From NCBI RefSeq assembly GCF_964204645.1, contig NC_134032.1, positions 12,518,275 through 12,582,274 on the forward strand: a stretch of 64,000 nt of DNA, read 5' to 3'. The notes under the pieces were generated by a model. That model was given only the letters and a program-made list of their open reading frames with translations. It was not told the DNA's origin and did not search any database. The position numbers and the translations under genes were made by a program. Origin of the DNA: Tubulanus polymorphus. Lineage: Eukaryota; Nemertea; Palaeonemertea; Tubulaniformes; Tubulanidae. Of the stretch, positions 24,301 through 34,560 are shown one piece after another (within the stretch, counting starts at the first letter, position 1; each line of letters starts with the position of its first letter).

Positions 24301-27300
24301 GTAGTTAATAAGGTTTATACATTTTTTGTTATACAGCTAAATCCTCATATTTTATGTCTTCAGTCGATTTTTCGAAAAACTGAATAATTTACATTTAAAT
24401 AAGATTATGATGTACTTGTGTATATTTTGAAACACACTGTGAATTACTTTTAGAGTTTCTATTCTTTGGGAATTTACTTAGCTTCTGATACGCGTGACTC
24501 TCGATAGCTGTAAGAATTTGAATGATACGGCTTCGACGAAAGAGTAATAGAAGGAACCGTTAAGAATTTTTAAATTTTTAATATAGCTGCTCAGCAGCGA
24601 TAATGGGTTTTCTGCGTTGATAATGATGAGGAACTTTCCTTTACCTTTTAGAAGCGCGTGGAGTTATCCTCTCCTCGTAACAACCAAATGTGGAAGCATT
24701 TTTACTTTAACATAGCTTTAATTTCCTCTATGTAAAAAGTGGAGACGCGTCCAGTCGATTTATAATTTTGTTTAATGATGTTTTTCATCTATTTATAGAA
24801 AGCGAAAGGAAAAAGTAAAAATGCAACGGAAAATAATTCTAAGAAACGCGTCAAACCGAGAGATTACAGAGAATGGGACAAGTGAGAATTTATATTTCAT
24901 AATCCCCTGGGTATTTCTCAGATGTGTCACCAGCTTGAAGAAAATCTTTTTGAAATTTGATTAATATTTAGAAAAATTTTGTATTCCTGATAATCATGAC
25001 ATAAAATTTAGACCTATCGTGTTTCATAGTGAATGATTTACTGAAGTTTGCATTTATCTTGTAAGTTGGGTTTAAATTAAAATCTAATCAATTGAATAAC
25101 TATTAATAAAAGCGATAACCATCTCTATCTCAAGATTTAAAAAAAAAATTGCTCGAAAATGGAATTTTCTGGATCGAATTTTCAGAGTAAATATCGAAGA
25201 AGAACTACAGAAAGTCGACGCGGTGCCTGTGAAAAATGAAAAACCGGCGAACAAAGACTGCAACAATAAATCAATCGACATAGAAACAACAGTGAACACA
25301 CAGGGTAAGAGGGCTGCCTATTGTCGTAAATGAAAAGAAAAAAGCGCAAACCAGCGCGCTTACATGAAATCCCAATTTTTGGCCAATTGCATTTTTCGGA
25401 GTGTTTAATGATTTATCTCTGTAGCCAATTTCGTATTCTAAAAATGTTTATTGATAAGTTACTTATAATAAGAGGGGTAAGATATATTGATAATGATAAT
25501 GATAATCAGGAAGATTGAGGATTGATTATGTCGAAGCACTAATTGGGGGCTCTCTACCACAGGCTACACGTACATATGTGTGAGTATTGATTAATCTGCG
25601 GTCTAATTACTTGTTTATACGAATATCTATAACGATTAGTAAAATGAGACGTATTCGTATTGGATATAGCCACAACCCTTCTATCGAGTACAGTCTTCTG
25701 TATGTGCCAGTAACTGGACTAGCCTTAATTATGTTACCAGCAGTCTGAGAAGTACATAGACTTTGTTTATCTGCAGTTTGGCGAAATTTCATTCAATTAT
25801 TGATGGGCATTTCGTCTGTTAAGAGCGACTATGTTTTATAAAACTTTCGAACTTGAGACTTACTAAGAGTTTGAAAGTCGCCTCTCGGTCACAGTTTGCA
25901 TTAAGTTGTGTTGAAACAAGGAAGTTAAGTAGAATCATTTGTTGAATTGTTTTCGAATTCGATCATCGGGTGAAGCTTTATTATGATTGAAACTACCTGG
26001 TAACAGTGTTTGAAAGTCGTCAGTCGGTTGCAGGTTGTATCGATGTGAATATTCTTCAAACCAAGTTCGCAGCTGATCAGTTGTGTTTAGAACAAGAATT
26101 TGTAACATCAGTTCGATTTTTTTCATAGACGAAGGGTGAATCTACGAGTTTATATCGATTTGAATATTCTTTAGACTGAATTTATTGTAGATGGTTGAAA
26201 TCATTTGTGATTAAATAAGAAGGTTAAGCAGTATATCATCGGTTCATTTGTCTTCAAAATTAATCGTATCGTGAAGCCTTGTTGGGGAAACTTTCTCCCA
26301 GCGCCTTGTCATGAAAACATTAGTAAATCCTAAATTTGACCGCCGATCTGTTGACTTTGATTCGTAGAAATGACATCGCAGGAAATATCGTTGAAAGCCG
26401 AACGCGAGAAGAATAAAGGTAACGAAGCGTTCTACGCGGGAGATCACAACGAGGCTATCATATACTACAATCGCAGTTTATCATTACAACCGACCGCCGC
26501 AACTTATAACAACAGAGCCATGGCATGTGAGTATCTCTTTTTCATACCTTTTCACCTGTTATCCAATGACCACACTTTACATCTGCTCAGCACTTCACCC
26601 GAGACATCGTTAGTTGAAAATCATCCTCCCTCGGCAGGAATTTGAACCTGATGGCATCGCTACACCCAGCCACGGCTCGAACCCCTGCCACACTAGACCG
26701 GGTGCGCAGGTACATGGGCAGCTTTGCCGCACGAAAACTTGAGGGCACCAATCAGATTGCTCGTTGTATAGTCGCTGAGGCAAATTTCACGGAAGAACTA
26801 TAAATGGGAAAACCTGGGCTATAATAAAACGGGATATCTGATTGGCTAATAATGACATCATCTTCTAAGCTGCGCATGTAGCTGCGCACTCGGTCTCGTA
26901 TCGTGGCAATCTCGATGCCATCAGGTTCAAATCCCTGCCGGGGAGGATGGTTGAAGATGAGCTACAAAGACATTTAGCATTTTATCACCTGGGACATTTT
27001 TAATTGGAAAACTACAAACGCCAGACATTTTATCGGCATACTTTCAAAAACTGATCATCCACACTTCAAATGTGCTCAGTATTTCACCTGAGACATTTTT
27101 AATTGAAAATGAACTACAAAAACCAGAAATTAGACATTTTATTCTGCAACCTTGAATGTGTGAAGAAGGATATTTCATGAACATGCAACCTGGGACCAAA
27201 TACACCCCCACCCTCCACAACAACATGTATTGAATTGAATGAATATTTTGACTGTTTCAGATATAAAACTCAAGAAATGGGATGAAGCATTGGAAGATTG

Positions 27301-30300
27301 TAATCGAGTTCTCGAGGACGATACGGAGAATGTGAAAGCGATGTTACGTCGCGGTGTCGTGTACCAGGGTAAACGAAAGTGGCACGAAGCACTCGCCGAT
27401 CTTAAAGACGTCCTCGAATGGGAGCCGCATAACAAACGTGCTCAGGTGTGTTTATACGTATATCATACTTATCATGGTTGTTAAAGAAATTAAACCATTA
27501 CCGTTCCTACGACTTCTTGATTCCTTTAAAACTCCTTAAATGAATGCTTTGAAAGGTGCTTGAAACTCATTTGATTGGAGCAAAATGCCCAAAACTCCTT
27601 CAAACTTGAGACATTTTTTAACGTTTTAGACCGTTCTTGCCGAGGTCGAAAAAGAGATGGAGAAGGACGCCGAAGAGGCTAACGCGAAAAAGAGGAAAGG
27701 ACGAAAACTAGTGATAGAGGAAGTCGACTGCGAAGAGGAGGAAAATACTGATAAACAGGTACTGGAAAAATTTGAATTCAAATTTTGGAAAAATTCCAGA
27801 ATTTGTTCCATACGAAATGAATGTGAAATATTGGTAGAAATTTATCAAATTTTGTTTTTCAAATCGATTCGCTATGTTTGTAGGAAACTAATACCGACCT
27901 CGTTAACGGACACGCTGACGACATATTGGATCAGGCAGATGGACAAACTTGTAGCAATACTAAAACTGCGCCACCTAGCGAAAAAGAACCGATTTACGCG
28001 AGTAACGCATCGAAAGTCGTGGCGAGTAAGAGTGACGATTTGGAGAAAGCGGTTCCTCCGTCCGCCGTCGAGAAACAAGATGGCGGCGAAGCCGACGACG
28101 GCAGCGACACGGCTTCCGAATCTCCTGCGACGGAGAGCGAAAACATATCGGAATCGTCGACTCCCGACCGCGACGTAGAATCGGACGAGTCCGACAATGA
28201 GGACGACGATATGCCCGGATTGGAAAACGACGCCGTTCCTATGGTTACCGACGCGGACGACGAAACGGAAGCGATGCCCGCGTTGGATCAGGAAGAAATG
28301 CCGACGCTCGAACGAGCGCAGAAAAAGTCGAAGCAGCAGAAAAATCGATCTCGGAAGAACGTGCGCGATTCGGAGATACTACCGGGTTTAAAACTGCAGC
28401 AGACGCAGACTCCGGTCGCTAAGGATACGACGACAACGACTCCGATTGTCGAGGAGGTGAAGCGAACTGTTTTCGTGTTGTCCGAGTTGCCGGATAGCGT
28501 TACCTTTTTGAAATCGGGCGGCAACGAACTGTATAAATCGGGACAATACGCGGACGCGATCGAGCGTTACTCTAAAGCCATTAACAAGTTAGAAAACGGT
28601 AAAATAGTTCTCCTTATGTCGAGAGACAATTAACGATAATTCAGGGAAATTCTAAACTTCTCCGTAAGAACCCAGTTCAACAGTATTAAATCAATATTTT
28701 TTTCCTTCCTATTGAGATATTGAGAGTACAGTTCTGGCTGAACATCCTAGCATTGGAGAATAGAGACCATTGCCTCGATACAGAGGGTCACCTCCTAGAA
28801 CAAACTGTTATGAACTGTTACTATTTTAACCTGCAGAGTCTAAGAAAACAATTGTAGCACAGGGAATGAAACAGACCTACAAAATTGAAGACTTAACGAC
28901 TAAAGTCTGTTCGTAACAATAATGTTTTGGGCAGAACTTATCTCATGAAAAAATGTTTAAGAAATTAATAGACTAGGCAGACTACAACTGAAGTCTTGAT
29001 TGATTTTATGGGTCAGGGAGCCTCATTGGTAGAATACACATCTCTTGAAATAGATAATCGTTGAAACTAGTCACGATGGATAATGGGTGATATTTTCATT
29101 GTTTATTTTCAGTAAAGGACGTCGATCATCGAGTTCAGTTATCGTATTTATACAGCAACCGAGCGGCGTGTACACTAAAAACAGGAGCCAGCTCCGAGTG
29201 TATCGCTGATTGTACAAAATCTCTACAGTTACTGCCACATTCTATTAAACCTCTCATACGCCGAGCTCAGGCTTACGAAACTAAAGAAAAGTAAGTTTTA
29301 TTTACACCATTTTCATAAGGGTTAACTGAACGCATAACTTTGATCCTCAGTTTTAGTTATTTTCGAAGAAATACATTTTGTACAATCAAAGGGTTGTAAT
29401 TTCTGAAAGAAGGAGTGTTAATTTTACAGGTTTTAATGATCTCTGTCTTCATGAAAATGGCAACCTCAATAGGAAGCCAGATATCTGACCACCCCTAAAT
29501 CTATCCCTGGAATATTTTTATTTGTTTTTCGTGTTTTTCAGTTACAAACATGCGTATGTGGACTATAAACAAGTTCTGGCTATTGATCCGTCTGTGGAAA
29601 GTGCAGTCACTGGTTCTAGCAGGTATATACGATATTCTTATTTTTCATGCAGCTGCATTACTAGATTATGTTATCTTTACAATTCTACAGCGAGAGCCTT
29701 GAGGATTTTAGTTACAAATTGTAAGGCACTTGAAACAGAAATTGAACACTTCTTGTTAAGGAAGAGCCTAGTTCCTAAGTATATAATGTATATATTTATT
29801 GATGTATTTGTTAGATGTGGTCAGCATTTGTTTTCTGATATCGGCACCCGATGGAGAGAACACCTTCCTCCGATATCTGTTGTTACGGCGACAGACATCC
29901 CGTTGATTGTTGATCCGAAATCACCGCAAGCAACTCAACTTACACCAGGTAAAGTTGTGTCAGTCAGCACAGCTGACTGGCAGCTGTCTTTTCAGGTTCC
30001 CTGATGACTAGATTCCTTAAAAACTCCTTTTAAACGGAAAATGATTGAAACTTTGAACAAAATGTCAGAAATTCATTCAGTGTTGAGAAACAGATGATTA
30101 GATGCTTTAGATGTTGTACATTAGACTGCTCCTAAATCAGTACAGCTGGAACCAGCATCTTTTTGTCACCCTATTAAGCGGTTACTGAATTAGAAACCAA
30201 GTTTAGTTAGTGTCAAGGATTGAAATTTGCTTATAAAACTGCTGAATTAACGGTTTACGGAGATGAAGAGTACTGATTTAGGAGGAGTCTACTGTAATGG

Positions 30301-33300
30301 GGATAAAAAAGTGATGCAGACGCTTCCTTTCAAACTTCTTAAAAACCCCTTGCATGCAGCAATGAATGATCTTTAGGGACCTTGCTTTACTGAACTTCGC
30401 TTATTCTCTGTACATAACCCGTATAAAAGATTATTCTACTAAATCATACCTGCAATCAATCGTTACAGAGGTGCCGAGAATTACAGCTCCAGTTGCCAAC
30501 CCGATTACTGAAATACAACAGCCGGTTAAATCCGTGGAAGAGGTTTTCATGGAGCATAAAAACAAAGGAGCTGAACACGTGAAAAAGGTCGGTAACCCAG
30601 GTGTTGTCTTATAATTGAGTCTAAAAGGCTGGGCTCAGTCTCACACACCGGGTATCATAGTTAGTCCTAGATTTTTCAATACAAGTGCAACCGCTATAGT
30701 ACAATGAGAAACCACGGTAATAACTGACAAATTTCTAAGTTTTCCTGGTGAAAACTTATTTAAAAGCTCCCTAGGGCGCAGGGAATTTCTTTGCAGTGTT
30801 GTAAATTTCAGAAGTTGTTGATATTTCTTGCAGAGTGAGTTTGATCAGGCTGCAGACTGTTATACCGAATGTATTCACTTGTTTCCACGAAGAGCCGTCA
30901 GTTTCACTAACCGCGCCCTGTGTTACCTACGAACTAATAAGGTACGTTTTGATATCCAAATTCACGAAATCCAAAATGAGTTTAGACTGCTCATGAGTTG
31001 TTAGATTAGCTATAATAGAACTAAGCTGATTCTAGACTATGCGACTGGATTTGAACCTATGATTCTTTGGATTTATGCGAGACCAGTGAGAGAGAAATGT
31101 CTTACCAATCATTCTCTTATAACACCAAAATAATTGCCTATGTCATATGATGAATTATATGTGTTTTGTAGCCTGATCTAGTGGTCGCCGACTGTGATAG
31201 AGCTTTGGAACTCGAACCTGAAAATGTGAAAGCTTACTTCAGGAGAGCGCAGGCTAAAAAGGTAAGATACAAGTACTTAATGTTTTGTCAAGAGGATACT
31301 CAATATCCGCGTAAGATGAATATACATGAGAAATCCCACAATAAATCAACCCCAAAGATGTTCTTTAGTAAAAGGTATATTAGTGAGAGAAGTCTAGCCT
31401 TTTACTTGAGAACTTTACATCTTTGGTTGAATTATCGTGGAATTTCTCTTATATACCAGTACTTTTTGCAGATTTTTGCTTGAGACTGTGTTCAAGTTAA
31501 ACCTCCCACACTCAACTGTAGAACTGGCAACTAACTCGACAATACTATGTTTATTTCTTTCTTGTAGATGTTGAAAGACTATTTGTCGAGTTTAAACGAT
31601 CTTACGAAACTGTTGAAAATCGATCCGAAAAATGCCCCCGCCAAAACTGAACTAGCAAACGTCAAAACACTGTACAAACAGGTAAGCAGTCAACGCAGGG
31701 GAGAAGAATAAGAAATATATCCTATTCTTTACAGGGAAAAGTTGGTGAATTTTGTTGAGATTGCTAGATCATGTGTATAATCAAACAGTTTTCATCTATG
31801 TCTTACATATTTGACTGTATTAATCGATTGAATTCTTAGTGGAACAAGTCAGGAAGAACAACAAGTCAGGAAAAACAATGTGCATGTCAGGGAAAAGTCA
31901 GATTAAAATAGCCTCCCTGTCTGTCCTTGCTTATGCATTTGACAGATTACAACCAACTGTTGATATAGCCCGAGTGTGGTACTGACTGAGGCCATTTAAG
32001 AAATATTCCATAGCGTTTTACCAGTTCCAGTCGTGTGTTGAAATTTTCGTTTTCTCATTAAACATAGGAACTAGACACAATGCAAACGAAGAATCAGTCA
32101 AACGCTCCACAAACTGCCAAAAAAATGGAGTCGAAACCACAGTTGAAACCACAGTCGAAGCCAGTCGATAAACCGAGGAAAAGAGTGATTATAGAGGAGG
32201 TTAATGATGATGATGAGGATGAAAAGAAAGATGTTGAAAATGGTAAATATTGATTTCATTGCATTGTCCTCTTGCACACAAGTGCCACCTGGTGGATTTT
32301 CACTTCCAACAGTGGAATCATCGCTCTCCGCTGGAGTTGATGTCTTACTTCAAACTAGCGACGCCTGGTGGATCCTCACTTGTCTCGAGTGGAATCCTCT
32401 ATTGCTAGAGCAGTTGATATTCTACTGAACACTAGCGACACCTACCTTCATTTGCATAATCGATTGTGTTTTTCATTTAGAAAAATCAGAAAAGTCGAAA
32501 GACGATAAAAAACCGCCTGCGTCAAATAAGCAGAAGCAGACGTCGAAATCACCTCCACCAGACGACGTCAGTAAATCAGCGAAGAATACTTCCAAAACAC
32601 AGACTAAAACTTTGAATGAGAAAGAGACGAAATCAACAAAGCCTAAGATTGACGACAGTAAAACTGAACAGAAATCGACGGAAAAGGGAAATCAACAGGC
32701 AAACACGACGAAGGCCGAGGTGAAAATTGCTGAAAGCGAAAAATCCGCTGACAAATCAGAAACCATGACAACAACCGCTACTACTACTGCCCCGTTGTCA
32801 AAATCTGCGAAAAAACGAATGAAGAAAAAAGGTAGAAAGATAAGAAAGATAAGGGGGAGGGAGCAAGGAACAAGGACTCAGTTCCACGGTTCTGAATTAG
32901 AACTTCAATCTGAGCTCGAAGCAGATGAATTTGATGGTTTAGATTATTTTAGGTTTTGAGAATTAGTTCACAATCATTGATGAGGAAATTGTAACATACT
33001 CAATCTCCCGTTTCAGCTGCGGCAGCTGCAGCTGCGAACGATGCGAAGCCAGCAGCGCCCTCTGTACCACAGTTGACTAAGATGACTCCGTACGAGTTTA
33101 TGCAGGCGTGGAATTCGTTGAAGTCATCTGCGAGCGTCGAGCAATATTCAGCTTTATTGGATCAGATACAGCCGACCGATTTAGCGAAATGTAAGAAAAT
33201 AAATTGAAATTTTCAATCAATTATCTAAACTTAAGCAGATATTGCCTACTGCCTAAAACCTGCATCCCTTCAGGTACTATATCAACATTCGTCCAACTTT

Positions 33301-34327
33301 TGATTGTCCAGGCTTCACTTGTAGAAACATTTTTAATTGAATATGTACTACAAACACGAGACATAAGCCATTTTATCAGCACACTTTCAAAAACTGATAA
33401 TCTACACTTCACATGTGTTCAAGACTTAGGACATTTCTAACTGAAAATAAACTGCAAACATTAGACATTTTATCAGCATACTTTCAAAAAGTGATTCTTA
33501 GGGGTCTGAAGGAGTGGTTAAAGCTACAGATGCATCAAATGTTATGATTATGTTTGGTTTCGTTTTTCCAGTATTGAGTAATAAGCTGGATGGTGATATG
33601 TTGTCTATGATTATCAAATCTATCCATCAACAAACGAACAAAGGTAATTCAAATAGTTATTATCCCCAAATCAAATAATCTGTAATATATTCTATTATAA
33701 GACGTAGTGATCACTTACCTGGAAATCTGGGAAAAGTCAGGGAATTTTCTTTTCTTTAAGAAAGTCAGGGAATATTGTAAAATAGCTTAAAATTAAGGCA
33801 AAGTCTGGTAAATGTGTTGAGGCGTATAAGGGATCATTCATTTATTTTAGTTTTAGGGGAGGGGGAGGGGTAAGTGCAATTGCGTACTGTAATGCTTAAT
33901 GTATATGAAAAAATGACTGATTTAGCGTACAGGGGGAGCTGAAAAAGTGAAATATTATGCGTACGTAATAAATGAATGATCCCTAATCAAAACAGTTTCC
34001 ATCTATGTTTTACATATTTGACTGTGTTACTTGATAGGAATCTTAGCAGATCGAGTCAGGGAAAACAACGTGCATGTCAGGGAAAATGCGAGTCAAAATA
34101 AAAGCGGTCATCCTGTTGAATTGATTCTAATTAGTTGAATGGATCTATTTTCAGATGTCCAGCGTACATATGAACTGTTGTCGAATCTAACGAAGGTCGC
34201 ACGGTTCCCGATGGTGTCGATGTTCATGGCCGACGACGATAAGAAACGAGTGCGTGAAATCACGTCGAAACTTCCCTCGAAATACGACTCGGTATCGCTG
34301 AAAAAAACCTACGGACTGAAAGTGTGA
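18314..34327 (+). CDS. SPAG1: SPAG1, TPR/RPAP3-C co-chaperone, complete in 21 exons
   Basis: Cytoplasmic dynein-arm assembly factor that works with HSP70/HSP90. Exons: 18314-18444, 19340-19499, 20228-20338, 24799-24881, 25186-25304, 26368-26526, 27261-27445, 27630-27758, 27884-28598, 29113-29290, 29542-29622, 29815-29948, 30469-30587, 30834-30941, 31172-31261, 31568-31681, 32068-32242, 32481-32831, 33017-33190, 33572-33643, 34155-34327. All phases fit, giving 1186 residues (human about 926). Seen: the SPAG1 N-terminus (IPLSHLDFKYI, EEGFYPDLE, PRDYREWDK); TPR block 1 about 203-316 (REKNKGNEAF); basic KLVIEEV and a long acidic, low-complexity linker in exon 9; TPR block 2 about 565-690 (KSGGNELYKSGQ); TPR block 3 about 755-870; a Lys/Ser-rich linker; RPAP3-C domain about 1065-1175. 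The start ATG has a good context (GGAATGG). Intron 3 houses two antisense GPCR genes. The extra length comes mainly from the linkers. Confidence 0.96.
18652..19246. mobile_element. Cluster of CAGTTCCACAGT foldback elements in SPAG1 intron 1
   Basis: At least three miniature inverted-repeat units: 18652-18764 (GGGACCCAGTTCCACAGTTCTGAGTT with its complement), 18981-19051 (a 71-bp near-perfect hairpin ending GGAACTGGGTCC) and about 19054-19246 (nested CCCAGTTTCAC and GGAACTGGGTCC ends). Related units occur across the window, for example at 3503-3612 and 59690-59930. Confidence 0.7.
19540..19975 (+). repeat. About 400-bp dispersed repeat, copy 1 (SPAG1 intron 2)
   Basis: Begins with an AACTCCTT-rich part and continues through TTAAGCAGTTACTGAATAAG, GTCTACTGTAATTGGAATATG and AAAGTGATGCAGAC. 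A diverged copy in the same orientation lies at 29990-30385. A partial copy of the first part is at 27505-27610. No coding capacity seen. Confidence 0.7.
20940..22037 (-). CDS. Orphan rhodopsin-type GPCR, copy 1, intronless, nested in SPAG1
   Basis: 365 residues in one exon with seven hydrophobic segments. The start is the ATG at 22037; an in-frame TAG lies about 14 codons upstream and no earlier ATG exists. Class A marks: GIVLN with Asn54 (position 1.50), Asp79 in helix 2, ERL (142-144) where DRY/ERY is usual, two N-terminal sequons (Asn6, Asn25), and helix 7 ending NFVVY (337-341), where NPxxY is usual. The Pro is missing. Its general look suits an invertebrate peptide-receptor-like (FMRFamide-receptor-like) group, but I cannot name a ligand. 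It lies antisense inside SPAG1 intron 3 and must have its own promoter. Confidence 0.88.
   Translation of the reverse strand: MMSDSNTTVLSKPVYNGVCDWARANLTIRVEYEISVYMYIFFYGPVTISGIVLNIMTITVLKKMNKDVYYLLKILAIYDISYTSSVFVMYPLRTVHLYVHLGDTILRMDDWYFGHEFIKVAIGPFYMFQLTRNWCVILISLERLIITLFPLKSRLFWTRKVVNYIIFLLTVFSFFCFFPSFIPNQALVLQHCDYYSPTFGQGREFPFFGPIFGQWKSRMEGWQGTVINIITPMIALIAINVILIMALIGIKFSRIGISRSAIKNQTSNTLELRALRMSFALVAVFIGCETLLFIERMQRAGFYGIPVTPIGNLNKYETRMIQRKIAIGLTVVDSCMNFVVYCLSNSKFRLSVVQLTTQKCKPCHP
22919..24016 (-). CDS. Orphan rhodopsin-type GPCR, copy 2, tandem paralog
   Basis: 365 residues, about 30 substitutions from copy 1 (about 92% identity), no frameshifts or stops, start ATG at 24016 in the same context. 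It has the same ERL and Pro-less NFVVY features. Copy-specific changes: the second sequon is lost (Asn-Leu-Pro instead of Asn-Leu-Thr at 25-27); Val282 in helix 6 is Asp; the extracellular loop around 191-209 is the most changed stretch. The intact frame with mostly conservative substitutions suggests selection on the protein. Antisense inside SPAG1 intron 3, about 880 bp upstream (on the minus strand) of copy 1. Confidence 0.87.
   Translation of the reverse strand: MMSDSNTTVLSKPVYNGVCDWARANLPIRVEYEISVYMYIFFYGPVTISGIVLNIMTITVLKKMNKDIYYLLKVLAIYDISYTSSVFVMYPLRTVHLYIHLGDTILRMDDWHFGHEFIKVAIGPFYMFQLTRNWCVILISFERLVITLFPLKSRIFWTRKVVNCVVFFLTVFSFFCFFPSFIPNQALVLQRCIHYSPTFGQGKNFPFFDPIFGQWKSRMEGWQGTVINIITPMIVLIAVNVILMMALIGIKFSRIGKSRSTIKNQTSNTLELRALRMSFALDAVFVGCESLIFIERMQHAGFYGIPVTPIGNLNKYETGMIQRKIAIGLTVVDSCMNFVVYCLSNSKFRLSVVQLTTQKCKPCHT
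26622..26956. mobile_element. Inverted tRNA-like repeat pair (SINE-type) in SPAG1 intron 6
   Basis: Left (26622-26715) and right (26875-26956) arms are inverted copies sharing GATGCCATCAGGTTCAAATCC and TGCGCACNCGGTCT. GGTTCAAATCC resembles the RNA polymerase III B box of tRNA genes, and a GGTTCGAGCC sequence lies in the left arm on the minus strand. No intact tRNA fold is seen. It looks like two SINE halves head to head or one foldback element. Confidence 0.5.
26960..27180. repeat. About 100-bp tandem dispersed repeat, copy 1
   Basis: Two to three units with GACATTTTTAATTGAAAATG, ACTACAAAC and TTTTATC.GCATACTTTCAAAAACTGAT. The same unit occurs in another SPAG1 intron at 33296-33490. Confidence 0.6.
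29990..30385 (+). repeat. About 400-bp dispersed repeat, copy 2 (SPAG1 intron 12)
   Basis: Diverged match to 19540-19975 in the same orientation: shared order AACTCCTT, GTACAG, AAGCGGTTACTGAATTAG, TTTGCTTA, GTCTACTGTAAT, AAAGTGATGCAGAC, TAGGGACC. Confidence 0.65.
31778..31915 (+). repeat. About 130-bp dispersed repeat in SPAG1 intron 16 (partner at 33985-34100)
   Basis: TTTTACATATTTGACTGT, AGTCAGGAAAAACAATGTGC and CATGTCAGGGAAAA occur in the same order in the final SPAG1 intron at 33985-34100. The partner just precedes the last exon. Confidence 0.6.
32265..32452. repeat. 77-bp family repeats filling SPAG1 intron 17
   Basis: Three diverged units with GCCTGGTGGATCCTCACTTG, AGTGGAATCCTCTATTGC and AGTTGAT.TTCTACT, related to the array at 7531-7957. 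The intron is only 238 nt (32243-32480), so the repeat makes up most of it. Confidence 0.75.
33296..33490. repeat. About 100-bp tandem dispersed repeat, copy 2
   Basis: Units match those at 26960-27180 (ACATTTTTAATTGAA, ACTACAAACA, TTTTATCAGCA.ACTTTCAAAAACTGAT). They lie in the SPAG1 intron between exons 33190 and 33572. Confidence 0.6.
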
Positions 34328-34560
34328 TGACAACGCCGCCTAGCGTGTGTTTGCGTGTGCGTGTGTGGAAAGGTTTCACTACGGCGCCATCTATGAGCAG
34401 TATCGAATATGATCACGAACCACCACCTAGTGCGTATGTACGAAAGCTTTCTTACAGCGCCATCTATGGACTGGATCTTGTGTTAAATGTGATTGTAGTG
34501 CCGCCTAGTGTGTATTGAGGAAAGCTTTACTACAGCAGTGCCATCTATGAGCAGAAAATT
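34328..34560 (+). repeat. Degenerate tandem repeat in the SPAG1 3' UTR
   Basis: About three units of 95-110 bp immediately after the stop: CCGCCTAG.GTGTGT, GAAAG.TTTC.CTAC, and GCGCCATCTATG. The unit is unrelated in detail to the 77-bp family. The repeats would be transcribed in the SPAG1 mRNA. Confidence 0.6.

Noticed and set aside
26370..26372. ATG at 26370 as start of a separate TPR gene
   Set aside because: The exon acceptor at 26367 and the phase fit the SPAG1 exon ending at 25304, and the N-terminal exons carry SPAG1-specific motifs, so this is one gene.
27626..28524. Several open frames antisense to SPAG1 exons 8 and 9
   Set aside because: They are shadows of a codon-biased coding exon; the plus-strand frame is continuous with SPAG1 on both sides.
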